Shown here in pieces: positions 25,126 through 37,000 of a stretch of 64,000 nt of DNA; positions within the stretch are counted from its first letter, which is position 1; every line of letters starts with the position of its first letter. This DNA is from Zelopaecilomyces penicillatus. Taxonomy: Eukaryota; Ascomycota; Sordariomycetes; Hypocreales; Pseudodiploosporaceae. The notes beneath the pieces are model-generated. The model searched no databases. It had not been told where the DNA came from and saw nothing but the letters and a program-made list of their open reading frames with translations. Location of the stretch: assembly GCA_005765155.1 (NCBI GenBank), contig VCCP01000004.1, positions 3,348,001-3,412,000 on the forward strand, given 5' to 3'. Position numbers and translations under genes: made by a program.

Positions 25126-26586
25126 TTAGGAAGGGTGACAGTCGAGGAATAGATGAAGTGAATAAGAGAATAATTAGAAAGATATTGATGCTCTGTGTTA
25201 TCAATACAAGCCATTTGGATCTAGATAAAGCTATATACTTATACTATAGTTTTAGCAGCACCTTTGTTCGTGTTGGTCATTTCTCTTCCGGTGAGTTTCA
25301 TACCATTGACTGTCGTCCACCTACTTATACATACGCCCCCAGCTTAGCGCCAGGTGAAAACCTCAGCATGGTCCCATGGAATAGGCCGCTTTAAGTCATT
25401 GCCGCCCGTAAAACCAAGCATTATTGGCAACCATTTTAGGTCACAGGAAGACAGAATTTTAGGCTTTAGCGCTTAGCAGTTGGATGATAGACGTTGACTT
25501 GGCCATCTGAAACACAAGATACCTGTCTGTGCGGCTACATATTGGCCCTGTATTAGTCATGTTAAGCGGCAAGAACATTTTGTTTTATGCTGCCAATCCC
25601 ACACAAAACGTTACGGGGTGACCACTTCCAATGGTGGCCAAGATACCGCAATCAACACACTGGAAACCTCACATCCCCTCTCATCCCTAAACAACACCTA
25701 GTTGTACGGGTCATATGACTGATGATTTTGGCGGCTTGGATGGCGCAATGAGACGAGACTATATTAAACAATTTTGTTCTTTAAATCTGTTGCCACATGC
25801 CTTATTTCTGTTCGTGCCGTTGTAACTGTGATTTCCTTGTGTTGTGCCAGCTATAGCGTCCTTCCCGATTGGTCTGACCATCCCCAGACGTACAATCAAC
25901 CCATACCTCTACAAAAGGTGGGGCAAGTCACATGCGGGTAAACATTCAGGGAGTTGACTGTAAGCGCCGGTATTCAAGCGACGACACCCCCATTATGCGC
26001 CGACGTTTCACCAATGCCTATTACCATAGTACAACGTACATTGTTAGAGGGTGTGTATGGGACCACCGGACCTCTGCCGGCTGGATCCACGCCAGCGGCT
26101 AGAGTGCCTGTTCGTAGAGCCTCGGTGCTATGCATTTCAATTCTATTGGTATTCCCGATATCTCTGTTACCTGCAATTTGCCCCTGGCGGTAAGCTCATT
26201 AGCTCTACATCTCAAAAAAAACACGGTATAGCCGTTCGAGTAACCGCCCGGCTTAGCTCATGAGGCCCTGCATATACGGCCAGTAGGCCTAGCCACGGCT
26301 TCTTAAACGAAACGCGATGACTTGCGAGCACCATTGTTGGAGATTCCTACCTCGAAGTCTCGAGTGTAAAAATAGCAATCTTTAAGGTCTAGGCCTTTGG
26401 TTCCTTGCAAGAGAAATGTTTGCTGTCGTATTCGCTGGCGGTTAATGATAGGTCTACGTTTAAACAAGCGTAGGCGCCCAGCCACCCACCTGATCGTCCG
26501 TCCGCTGTCCAACAATTGACAATCGATAATAAAAGGATCTTTGCTACCTGGAGCGCCTAATCTAACCTGATCCTCGATCGATAGCT
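25126..26586. other. 1.4 kb of normal-composition DNA without a supported gene
   Basis: Several short ORFs occur on both strands (for example plus 25158-25394 and 25954-26193), but none shows a domain, a splice pattern or consistent coding character. It may hold regulatory DNA or further pseudogene remnants. Confidence 0.4.
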
Positions 26587-26588
26587 TA

Positions 26589-26730
26589 AGTCGAGACCCT
26601 GGCCAGCGAACCCCCCCCCAGCGAACCCTCAAGGGTTCAACCGGGGTTAAGCCGGCGGACCGCCTTATATCAGCTGTAGCAGCTGTTAAGGCAATACGCT
26701 ATAACAGCCAGTTTAGCAGCCTGAGGCTAT
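26589..26730 (+). repeat. Left terminal inverted repeat of the 606-bp element
   Basis: It pairs with 27054-27194 over its full length with few mismatches. It contains a run of nine C against eight G in the partner, and inner sub-repeats (AGCGAACCC twice, and CAGCTGTAGCAGCTG). Confidence 0.85.
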
Positions 26731-27053
26731 AAGAGAAAGAGCTATTTAACAAGTAGCCTATATAATAATCTAATTAATAGCTTATTTAATTTTTAATTAA
26801 TAAATAAATATATTATTATATTATTATATTTAAAATTTATTTAAAATTTATTCTTTTTAAATAAGGTTTTTATATTATAAATATTAATATAATTATATTT
26901 ATAATTATATATTATATTTTTATAATATTTAATATTATAATAATAATTTTTAATACTATTATTTTATATAAATTTTTTCTTTTAATAATATATCTTAAAT
27001 ATAATTTAAAAATAACTATTATATTAGTTATTATATTTTTTATTAAGCTGGCT

Positions 27054-27194
27054 ATAGCCTTAGGTTGCCAAGTTGGCTATTATTGTGTATTGCCTTAACA
27101 GCTGCTACAGCTGACATAAGGCGGTCCGCCGGCTTAACCCCGGTTGAACCCTTGAGGGTTCGCTGGGGGGGGTTCGCTGGCCAGGGTCTCGACT
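27054..27194 (-). repeat. Right terminal inverted repeat of the 606-bp element
   Basis: Reverse complement of 26589-26730. The outer ~110 bp are nearly identical; mismatches cluster at the inner end (for example ACGCTATAACAG against ACACAATAATAG) and are partly RIP-type. Confidence 0.85.
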
Positions 27195-27330
27195 TAGTGG
27201 GCAAGGCCCAGGCTCCCCTAGATCGACGCTCTAGCACCCCAGGTACCAAGTATAATTAGACTGTGGTTTCCATTTATGCGTCGCAACGTCCGACCCAAAC
27301 GACTTCCCGCAGATCACGCAAGTAATTCTA

Positions 27331-28416
27331 ATGGGAATCATGGCCCCCGAGAACGAAGTACCCGACTCTCCATACTCTTTTTCCACATTAGAATTGATCT
27401 CAACCGGGGACCATATCTTATACATTTTCATGTGCTGCAATAGACGCTTCTTCGTCAATGCCTCGGTTGAAAAGCTTGATGGCGAAGGTAATCTAGCAGA
27501 TACGCTGAGACGATTTTGTGAGGCTATCGACGATGAGGACGCCATGATTGAGTTCGAAGATTGGATTTATGATGCACTCCTTGAACATCTGAAGGTGTTA
27601 ATCCCCCCCGCCTCAGTATCCTTCAAACCAGCAAACCTGCTCGAATATTTTAAGCCTACAACATTCTTCTTCGAGTTGACCAACAACCGAGGCACTGTCC
27701 AACCGGTTCAATTGGCCTTTAATCCGACTATTCACAAGGACCCAAGTCCCCGCATCGCTATTGTAGATGTTAAGATTGAACCCAACTTTGTGGATATCTG
27801 GCCTGAAGATGTGAATACAAATTCTATTCTTCGGTCTACTCTCCCTAACTTACCTGTTTTCTTGGCATCCCAACTTACGAGAGCTGATAAGCCGGGATCA
27901 ATAGAGGACGAAATGTCTTTGCAGCCAAAATTAGTCCGCTGTATCAACACCAACGAGGTCTTCTTCTTCAAGGCAGACAACGACGGACCTAGTGTTTCAA
28001 GGGAGCTCGATTGCCTGACGAAAATTCAGAGTATTTCCGACGACCAACTAAGATCACACACTTCAAAACTTGTTGGCCTGGTTAAATGGGATGGCGAAGA
28101 CAGTCTCCTAGGGTTCCTCATCGAGCCATTAGAGGGCTGCATGCTATACGAAGCTGCATTTGAGGCGTCGAGGATAGATAGGCTGAAATGGATAAGCCAG
28201 GTAGAGGAAACTGTACAGAGGCTTCACACATATGGAATTGTTTGGGGCGATGCTCAGCTCAAAAATGTCATGGTCAACTCAGCGGGAGATGCAATTGTGG
28301 TCGACTATGGTGGCGGTTTTGCCCCTGAGTACCTTAACCCTGATCTGCAAAACACCAAGGAGGGAGATCTAATAGCTCTGGGAAAGATGAAGGCTGAGTT
28401 GCTAGAGGATTTATAG
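27331..28416 (+). CDS. Kinase-like (protein kinase/APH fold) protein, 361 aa
   Basis: An intact, intronless ORF with normal composition. The C-terminal third carries a kinase catalytic core. HTYGIVWGDAQLKNVMV (about residues 299-315) corresponds to the HRD-type loop, with D307 as the likely catalytic base and N312 as the metal-binding Asn. VVDYGGG (about 324-329) corresponds to DFG. This form (WGDA…NV…DYGGG) is typical of fungal kinase-like proteins of the phosphotransferase superfamily that are abundant in accessory regions. The N-terminal ~200 residues have no clear domain. A Lys for ATP anchoring and a full Gly-rich loop were not identified, so activity is uncertain. ATG 27331 is preferred; a second Met follows three codons later. 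The 606-bp transposon lies just upstream and may supply or disturb its promoter. Substrate unknown. Confidence 0.75.
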   Translation: MGIMAPENEVPDSPYSFSTLELISTGDHILYIFMCCNRRFFVNASVEKLDGEGNLADTLRRFCEAIDDEDAMIEFEDWIYDALLEHLKVLIPPASVSFKPANLLEYFKPTTFFFELTNNRGTVQPVQLAFNPTIHKDPSPRIAIVDVKIEPNFVDIWPEDVNTNSILRSTLPNLPVFLASQLTRADKPGSIEDEMSLQPKLVRCINTNEVFFFKADNDGPSVSRELDCLTKIQSISDDQLRSHTSKLVGLVKWDGEDSLLGFLIEPLEGCMLYEAAFEASRIDRLKWISQVEETVQRLHTYGIVWGDAQLKNVMVNSAGDAIVVDYGGGFAPEYLNPDLQNTKEGDLIALGKMKAELLEDL

Positions 28417-29038
28417 AGAACAAGCTATACCTTTTAGGTAGAGAATGTTGAGAAGTGATCATTTTAGCGGGAATGGTTGATTTAATCGTATTATTATTCT
28501 GCACAAAAGCAGCTTCCTCCTCAGAACAATTTGCGTTTAACTTGCACTAGCACTAAATTTCTATTTACGGCGAAAAAGAAATAAAAAGAGAACTTTATCA
28601 ATAAATGACTTACTGCTTAGCTGGTTACATTTTTTAATCGCAATTTGGTCGTAGATAAAGTTTTTTAAATGAAGTCATGCTGTTGAGTTGTGCTGCTACT
28701 TTGTGAACAACATGTGGAGACTGGATATCCTGCGATGAGAGGTCCATTCCCTTCGGGGGTAAATGGTATCTCATTATTATTCGCGTATTCTTCAGGCCTA
28801 TCTGGCTCAAAATGATTGTCGCTTATCGTTTCAAGAGGCGAACCTCTAACAGGATCGGGGATTTTCAAGGTGACGCCGTGCGTAATTGGCGAAAACGTAT
28901 AATTGTCACAATGGCCAAGTCGGGTTGAGCGAGGCACACCTCCAGCGAGTTATAACTAACAGGAAGATATTCGGAGGGAGTGCACGGGAACTTGCCCACA
29001 CGTAGTCTGTACTCCGTACGTTCTAGGCTTTTCGTGGG
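28417..29038. other. Downstream region of the kinase-like gene, no gene supported
   Basis: AATAAA-like A-rich sequence near 28575-28605 could serve 3' end formation. Minus-strand ORFs of 79-90 codons (28665-28937, 28865-29104) have no recognisable motif. Confidence 0.35.
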
Positions 29039-29386
29039 TTGCCGATTGTAGACCAATGCGATCGAGCTGTTAGCGCCCTGTTGGGTGTGAGTGACACCGC
29101 TCATCTAGACCCGCCACTCTATACGAACACCGTGCTGCCGGCCATTCTGGTGGTAGTGGCCGCCAAATACGTGGGCAGTAAGAATAGGCGAAAGAAGAAT
29201 AGGAAACGAAAAGTGGACAAAGTTGGCTTCGACGATGAGCGAGAGGAGTGGGTCGTGTACCAGAAGTACATAGTATCTGACATGGGTCCACCGAGAGCTT
29301 ACTGCTTCTGCCGCCTAAAGCAGCGGCAGAAACCGCCCAGTTCGGTGGCCTCAGCAGCGCTTTTTGCATTTAATAAGAAAAAGTAA
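29039..29386 (+). CDS. Doubtful 115-aa ORF at the island edge
   Basis: The ORF contains a hydrophobic stretch (VLPAILVVVAAKYV, about residues 33-46) followed by a strongly basic run (KNRRKKNRKRKVDK). The stop lies exactly where the sequence turns AT-rich (29390). A 99-codon ORF overlaps on the minus strand. No family recognised; it may be a truncated gene fragment cut by the neighbouring RIP-affected block, or a chance ORF. Confidence 0.2.
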   Translation: MPIVDQCDRAVSALLGVSDTAHLDPPLYTNTVLPAILVVVAAKYVGSKNRRKKNRKRKVDKVGFDDEREEWVVYQKYIVSDMGPPRAYCFCRLKQRQKPPSSVASAALFAFNKKK

Positions 29387-29390
29387 ATAT

Positions 29391-30670
29391 AAGACCTAAA
29401 ATAATAAATTAAGCTTAAAGGTTAAATATCTTTAGAATTATTAATATAATTATTATTAAAATATAATAATAATATTAAGATTATTATAATTATAAAAAAG
29501 ATATTAATCCTAATTAAAAAATTCTTTCTTTTTTTAAAAAAGATAATAAAAAAACTTAAGATTAATAAAAATAATAAAATCTAAATTAATAAAATAATTT
29601 AATTTATAAAGATTAAATAAATATTTTATAATATTAAAATATAAAAAGCTTTAAATAAAAATAATATCTTAATAAGATTTTTTAAAGCTTATAATTAATT
29701 ATTTTATATTTCTTTTATTTTATTTAATCTTATAAAGATTTAATATCTATATATATAAGAAATATAATCCTATTTAATTTAATAAATAAAAGGAAAAGAT
29801 CTTTTAAATAATAAAAACTCTTATTTTTATTTTTATTTAATATAATAGCTAGTATAATAGCTTTATAATTATTCTATTTCTTCTTTAATTATTATATATG
29901 ATAATTAATTATAATAATAAATAGCTTAATATTAAATTTAAAATAATAATATTTCTTAATTTTCTTAATTACTTTATTAATTCTTTTATTTCTTTAATAA
30001 TTCTTTTATCTTTTTTATAATTATTTAATAATATTATTTTAATTAATAGTCTTTTTAAATAAATAAATAAATTTAAAGGATATATATCCTTTATATTATT
30101 ATATTATTATAAATATTTAATATTATTATAGCTTATTTATTAATTCTTAAAAAGGTTTCTTTTATAATTAATTAAAAGATTTATATCTATTAATTAAAGA
30201 TATCTTTATTAATAATAAAAGAAATTATTATATTAATATTATAAAATTATTTTAAATATATAATAATTATTTTAAAATAAAATATTCTTTATAATTTTAT
30301 AATCTTATAATTAATACTTTAATATTATTTAAAGATATTATAATATTACTTTAATAATAACTTAATTTTTATATTATAATATAAGATACCTTTTCTAGAT
30401 AATTAAATTAAAAAGAGAGGAGTTTTATTATAATAAAATTTAATTTTTTTTTTTTTAATATAATAAAGCTAGAGTAATTAAATTACTAATCTCTTTATTA
30501 TATAAACTAATTATTCTATATAATAATAATATATCTAATAATTAAAAGCTCTTAATTATAATATCTTTTATAATATATTTATAATATATTTATAATATAA
30601 TTATAATTATCCTAAAAAAACTAGAAAAGAAATTATTAATTTATTAAATTATTAAAGAATAAAGATTTAT
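29391..30670. other. AT-rich DNA, no identifiable element
   Basis: The sequence is almost entirely A and T with residual G/C mostly outside CpA/TpG contexts, consistent with exhausted RIP. No ORF and no readable protein homology were found. The target duplication TTTAT of element E ends it (30666-30670). Confidence 0.5.
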
Positions 30671-30860
30671 TATAATAGAATTATAAGATATAATATATAT
30701 ATATCTAGAATAATATATAATCTTTAAGTATATAATATTTCTTGACTTGCTTTTATTATTATAATATAAATAGAATAAATAATAAACTTTTATAATAACT
30801 ATATTTAAATATAATTATTTTTATTTTATTTAATTATTATAAATTAAATCTATTATTATA
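30671..30860 (+). repeat. 5' LTR of gypsy E (190 bp)
   Basis: It aligns without gaps over 190 bp with 42954-43143, with differences mostly C/T or G/A (for example TTAAATCT against TTAAACTT). Preceded by the duplication TTTAT. Confidence 0.85.
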
Positions 30861-33590
30861 ATTCTATTATTTTTTTATATAATTATCTAGAATAAATATA
30901 ATTATATTATATAAAATCTTAATATAAAAAGAATAAAAGCTAAGATAAATATCTTTAAAATATTTAAATAATATTAATTAAGATATTTTAATTTTAAATA
31001 AATCCTTAAATTAAGAATAATTAATTATAAAAGAATTTAAAATATAATAAAAACTTTAATAAAAGATTATTTAAAAGTAATAATATTAAATTAATAATCT
31101 TCTTTTAATATTTTAAATAAGAATATAATTAAAAATCTAATAAAATAATAATAATTTTAATTATAATATTAGGTTTAGAAATTAATTTTAATTATTTATT
31201 TATTTTATAAAGGATTATTAAAAAATTAAAAAAGCTAGAAAAATAATCTAGATTTTTTTTTTTAAGAAAATAAAAAAGTATATTATAATATAGAAAATTA
31301 GATTAATAAGGTAATTAATAATATAAATTAAAAGTATTAAAAATTATTAAATATAAAATATTAGATAAATCCTTAATAAAGAAATACTAATTTATAATTA
31401 AATTCAAATATATTTATTATATAGATTAATTATCTATTTAAGGATTCTAGTTTTTAAATAATAGATATTTCTTTAATATATAATTCTTTAATATAAAGAT
31501 TTAATTATTTATTATAAGATTTCTTTTAATTCTAGGATATTAAAAGGCCTATATAAAGCTTATAAAGATTTAATTAATATTATTTATCTTTATTAAACTT
31601 TAAATATCATTTTAAATTAATATAAAGATAAATAATAAAGAACTTTTAATAATAGATAAGAGAATAAATAAAAGAATAAAATAACTATAAAAAGATTATA
31701 AAATAAAAAAAAAGCTATAAAAATAATAAAAAGAAAATAATAAAATCTAATCTATTATTTAAAAGAGAAATCTAAATAAATAAAATAGATTTAATATAAT
31801 TAAAAAGCTTATTTATATAATAATAAATAAAAAAGAAATAATTAATATTATATAGATTTTATTTAATTATAAAGAAGATTATTTAAACTTTATATTTTAA
31901 AATATAAAGTTTAAATAATCTTCTTTATAAGCTTAAACTTAAATTAATTAATAAGATTAAACCTATTTTAAATATAAAAAAAAATTATAATTAATAAATT
32001 TTGTTTATTATTTTTATAATAATTCTAATTATATAATAAGATATCATTTGAAAGATATTATAAATATAATAAATAATAGATTATTTTAAAATTAAAAACA
32101 TAATAATTAATATAATCTAAAAAAAGATTATTAATTAAAATAAGCCTTTTAACTTTAATTAAAAAAATAAAGATTAATATAATTATTTATTTTTATATAT
32201 TAATAATAATTAAAGAGTAAAATATTATTAAAATATATATAGATTTTAATATATATTTAAAATTAGATTTAATTAATTAAATACTTAAAAAAAAAGAAAT
32301 TAAAAGAAATATTTATTAAAAAAATCCTTTTTTTAAAGTAATAAATAAAGAATTAATTTATATTTATAATACTTAAAAAATATTTATTATATTTATTAAT
32401 TAAAAGAAATTTATTTAGAAGTTTATTTATATTTATTTTAGGCTTAATTATAATTTAAAAAAAGAAAATCCAATCTTATTTAAAATTTAATATTATAAAA
32501 ATACTAAATATATTTAAATATATATATTAATTTAAATAATTTAATTAAGTTTAAAATAAAATAAAAATATTATAATTATATAAATTTATTAAGATTTATT
32601 AAAATAAATTAATTAATTTTTTAATTATTTATTTAAATAAACTAATTTTTCTATTAAAAGAGAAATAAATAAAAGGATTTTAAGATATTAATAAATTATT
32701 ATTAAAATTATATAATTTCCTTAACATTTTTTAATTTAATAATATTAAATATTATTTATATATAAAATAATAGATTATATTATTAATTTATTTTTAAATA
32801 AAATCTGATTATATAATATTATTTATTATTTATTTTAATAAAAATTATAAAAGCTATAAATATATCTTAATAAAAACTTATTATTTAAGTATATATAAGC
32901 CTTTAAAAGCCTTATAAATATATTAATTCTTTTTATATTTAAAGAAGATAGAAGTATTAGATTATATATAAATTATTAAGGTTTTAATAGGGTTATAAAA
33001 AAGAATTATTATATTTTATTTTTTATTATAAAAATCTTAAATAAGATTATAAATATTAAACCTTTTTTAAAAATTAATATTAAGGATATTTATAATTAAA
33101 TTAAAATAAAAAAAAAACTTTTTAAATATATTATAAATATTATAAATATTTAATAATATCTTTTAATTTAATTAATATATTTATAATATCTTAATATTAT
33201 ATTTATAAGATATTAAATAAATTAATTAATATAATTTATATTATTTATTTTAATAATATTTTAATTTTTTTAAAATTTATTAAATAAATATAATAAAAAT
33301 TAAAAGCTATAAAGTTATATATTAATCTAAAAGAATATTAATTTTATAAAGAAATAATAAAATTTCTAGATTTTATTTTATTTTTAAAAAGAAAAATAAT
33401 AAATCTAAATATAATTATAATAATTATAAAATAATAAAAATTAAAAATCTATAAAAAATATAAATCTTTCTTAAATTCTATAATTTTTATTAAAGATTTA
33501 TTTATTAATATATTAATATTATAATATTATTAAATATTTTAATAAAAAAGAGTATTAATAAAATAAAGCTAAAGAAAGTTATTTTAAATC
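30861..33590 (+). pseudogene. Gypsy E internal region, 5' part (gag to reverse transcriptase)
   Basis: No open frame remains. The plus strand near 32920-33080 reads IFKEDRSIRLYINYQGFN, then NYYILFFIIKIL, followed by a DIYNQIKI-like block. This matches the gypsy RT opening (KKDGSLRLCIDYRGLN … RYPLP … DAYN). Lys/Asn-rich coding near 31600-31850 may be gag. Interrupted at 33595 by copia element C. Confidence 0.7.
31867..31930. repeat. Perfect 64-bp palindrome without spacer
   Basis: Left arm 31867-31898 and right arm 31899-31930 are exact reverse complements over 32 bases, including the non-AT-only parts AAAGAAGATT and AATCTTCTTT. Symmetry stops at once on both sides (A at 31866, G at 31931). 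It lies inside gypsy E, upstream of the RT region. Confidence 0.9.
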
Positions 33591-33595
33591 CTATT

Positions 33596-34023
33596 TATTA
33601 AAATAAGTGGGTTTTATATAATAGCCTGACCTGTTATAAGACTAATAGCTAGACCTGTTATAAGGTAATAGCCTGATCTACTATAAGATTTAAAAAGCCT
33701 GTGCAGCCTGATCTGCTATATTAGGCTAGATTAGTAAAATAAGGGCTTATCCCTTATATCCCTCCCTTTTTTATTATCTAGAATATTTAAAAATCTAAAG
33801 AAATATTATTTAGAATTCTTAAATAATTCTAAATAATTTTAGTATTATTTAAATATATAAGATAATTAGATTCCTAATTAAATCTTGTTTTTCTTTTTAT
33901 ATTAATAATATAATTATTTTTTTTTCTTTTTTTTAGAAATTATTTTAGATAATTATTTACTATCTTTCTTTTATTATTATAATTATTAGCTTTAATTATA
34001 ATTTTATATTATAAATTATAATA
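33596..34023 (+). repeat. 5' LTR of copia element C
   Basis: 428 bp, A-type, starts TATTAAAATAAGTGGG (G to A at base 2) and ends AAATTATAATA, followed by the primer-binding site. Confidence 0.93.
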
Positions 34024-34037
34024 AATTATAAGCCTAA
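34024..34037 (+). other. Primer-binding site of copia element C
   Basis: AATTATAAGCCTAA follows the LTR directly and corresponds to GGTTATAAGCCTAG in element B with further G-to-A changes. The inferred ancestral form is complementary to the anticodon region of initiator tRNA-Met. Confidence 0.6.
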
Positions 34038-37000
34038 AAGAATAGTTATTTTAGATTATAAAAAAAGATTTTTTTTTATTATATTTAATCTCTTTATATA
34101 TTAGATTTTTTACCTTCTTTTTAATTAATTAAACCTATATTTCCTATTAATTGAAAATTATAAAAAATATTATATATATAAAAATTAAATATTAAATCTA
34201 TAGTTTATAATATAATCTATTTTTAGATTTATAGATTATTAATTTAAACTTATAGAATTATAAATTATAGCTTTATTAATTATATTAAATATAATTAATT
34301 ACTTAAATTATTAATTAACTTTATAAAAGGCTTATATAAGACTATTAAAGTTAATTAATTAAATAAAGGTATTATATTAACTATATTATAACTAATTATA
34401 GCTAATATATAATAAATAACCCTTATACCTATTACTCCCTTTAATTAATTAGCTATTTTTTTAAGGCTTTTATTAAGATCTAATTATTTATAGTATTACT
34501 ATAACTAATACATTTAGCTATTAATAATATTATTATATAATTATAAGCTTATTTTTAAAAGCTTATTTTTCTATTATATTATTATAATTATTAATTATAA
34601 TAATTTAATTCTAAAAATATTAGATTAAGATCTTTTAATAAAAAAGAATTTATTAGAATTATAAGCTTTTTAATCTTAAATATAAGAGCTTATATAGTAA
34701 TTATAATAGTTATAAGCCTAATTTATAGTAGTTATAGCTACTAAGACTATTAAAGAGTTATTATAACCTTAATCTAAGCTATCTTAGCTATTATTATAGT
34801 TAGTATAGCCTATAAATATATTAAAGGATTTAACTTTAAAAGAGCTATCTAAGAAAATATAAGCCTTTTTAAAAGTTTATAGATTAAAAGGCTTTAATAA
34901 TTATAATTAATAGCTTTAAACCCTATTAATCTAGTTATAGGTATTTAAATTATTTATTTTTCTTTTAAACCCTATTATAAGTTTTAGCTTTAATAATTAT
35001 TATTAAATTATTTTATTTTTATTATTTTATAATAACTATTTATAATATCTATAAGCCTTTATAAATTAAGTTATAATATTATTAAATACTTATTAAATAT
35101 TAAATAAATAATACTATTATAATATTATCTTATAATATAAAACCTTTTATAATACTTTTTATAAGCTTAACTTTAATAATTATAAAAACTTTATAAAGAT
35201 ATTTAATAATAAATTTAATATTTAATTTATTAAGTTATAATTAGTTTTAGTTATTATATAATTTATAAATTAAATAAATTAGTATTTAAAGGTTATAAAA
35301 GAAGCTTTTTTATAATAGATTAAATACTAAAGGAATAATATTAGGATTTATATAGTATTTAATACCTTATTAAATACCTTAAATTTATAGTTCCTTATAA
35401 TAAATTTATTAAAAGAGTTATAGGATAAAAGCTCTTTAATTATAAAGGCTAGCTTTTATAGAGCTAAAAAAGCTAAAGAATCTTTTAAAAAGACCTATAA
35501 GGATTTTAAAAGAAAAGAAAAACTATTTAAATCTATTAAAAAACAGCCTTATAAGCTCTTTTAAAAGAATAAAAAGATAAAAAAGCCTATTATTAATAAT
35601 AAAAAATCTAATAAAGTTTTTTTTATAATAAATATTTATAATCTATTTATAGATAATTAAAATATTATAATTAATATTTAAAGCTTTAATTTCAAATTTA
35701 ATATAAAAGATTTAAAAGCTATAAAGCCTAAAGAATTAATTTATAATATTTATTATAATATTAATTTAAAGAATACCCTATTATATAATATTAACTTTAT
35801 ATATTATATTATTAATAATAAAACCTTTTTTATTAATAATAATATTTATAATAAGAAATTAAGATTTATAATAATTAATAATAATTTAATTTAATTTATT
35901 AAAAAGGATTTAAAATAATTATAATTATAATATTTATAAGGCTTAAATTTAGAATTTATAGTATTTTAAAGTTAAAAAATATATTATATATTCTTAATAT
36001 AAATATAAATATAATAAATAGGGTAAAGTATTATATTTTTAATAATATACTTTTATAAGAGAAGTTATTTATAATAGATTAAATCTATTATAATTTATTA
36101 AACTTTATTAAATATAGCTTTTTTTTTAATAAAAAGGGAAGCTTATATTTAAATTTATAAAGCCTTTTAATTATTATTATAGTTATTTAATAATAATTAA
36201 AATTATCTTTAAATCCTTTTTTAATATATATAAGGATCTTATTAAATCCTTTAAATTAGTTAAATAACTATTAAAAATAATAAAAAGCCCTGAAATTTCA
36301 GGCTTATATATATTAAAAAGCCTTAATCTAGATTTAAGCCTATTATAAAATCTATTAGAAGATATTATATTTTTTTTAGAATTTATTAAAAATATTATTT
36401 TAAAAGAAATTATAGATCTTTTAATTAAAACCAGTTATTAAAAGCTGTTATAATTAATAGGAATTTAATATATCTATCTTAATTATATAGGTTTATAATT
36501 ATTAAAAAAGATTATTAAAATTTTAGTAGGCTTATCTGATTTTATTATTATAAAAAAAATAGATTTTTTTTATTTAGTTTATATATAGGCTAAATCAGTA
36601 TATAGAATTTTTAAAAATTTAATTCTAGATTTATTAAAAGTATTAAAGGTTATAAAAGAAGATATTTTTTAATTAAAATTAATCTTTTATAATAAGCTTT
36701 TTATAAGGCTTATTTTAATAAAAAGAAAATCCTATTATTAAAAGATTCTTTTATTATTAAATAAGAAAGGTTATATTATCTTTTTTATTATAAAGAGTTT
36801 ATTTAAAGGGTTAAAAATCTATTAAAAAAAATTCCTTTTATAATTATATTTTAATAATAGAAAAGAAATCTTAGTATTATTAAAAGATTAATTAATAAAT
36901 AAAGGTATTAGCTTTAATATATTTAGCCTTTATATTTATAAATAAAATAACTTATTAAAACACTTTATAAGGGTTATTTTAGATTAATTATAAATTATTA

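Larger units (their letters stand above)
26589..27194. mobile_element. 606-bp inverted-repeat element (MITE-like), TA-flanked
   Basis: Terminal inverted repeats of 142 bp (26589-26730) and 141 bp (27054-27194) begin AGTCGAGACCCTGGCCAGCG. Each repeat lies directly inside a TA dinucleotide (26587-26588 and 27195-27196), as expected for a Tc1/mariner-mobilised non-autonomous element. The inverted repeats keep normal composition; the 320-bp centre is almost pure A/T with no ORF. The right end lies 136 bp before the ATG of the kinase-like gene, so the element occupies its promoter region. Confidence 0.85.

Noticed and set aside
26303..26632. 109-codon minus-strand ORF
   Set aside because: It runs into the inverted repeat of the 606-bp element and has no recognisable motif.
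29070..29369. 99-codon minus-strand ORF
   Set aside because: Overlaps a plus-strand ORF of similar length; neither shows a family signature.
30671..30860. Solo copia LTR
   Set aside because: It does not share the TGTTAAAATA start or the ACTGCAAATTGCAATA end of the copia family, and it pairs with 42954-43143 as a gypsy LTR.
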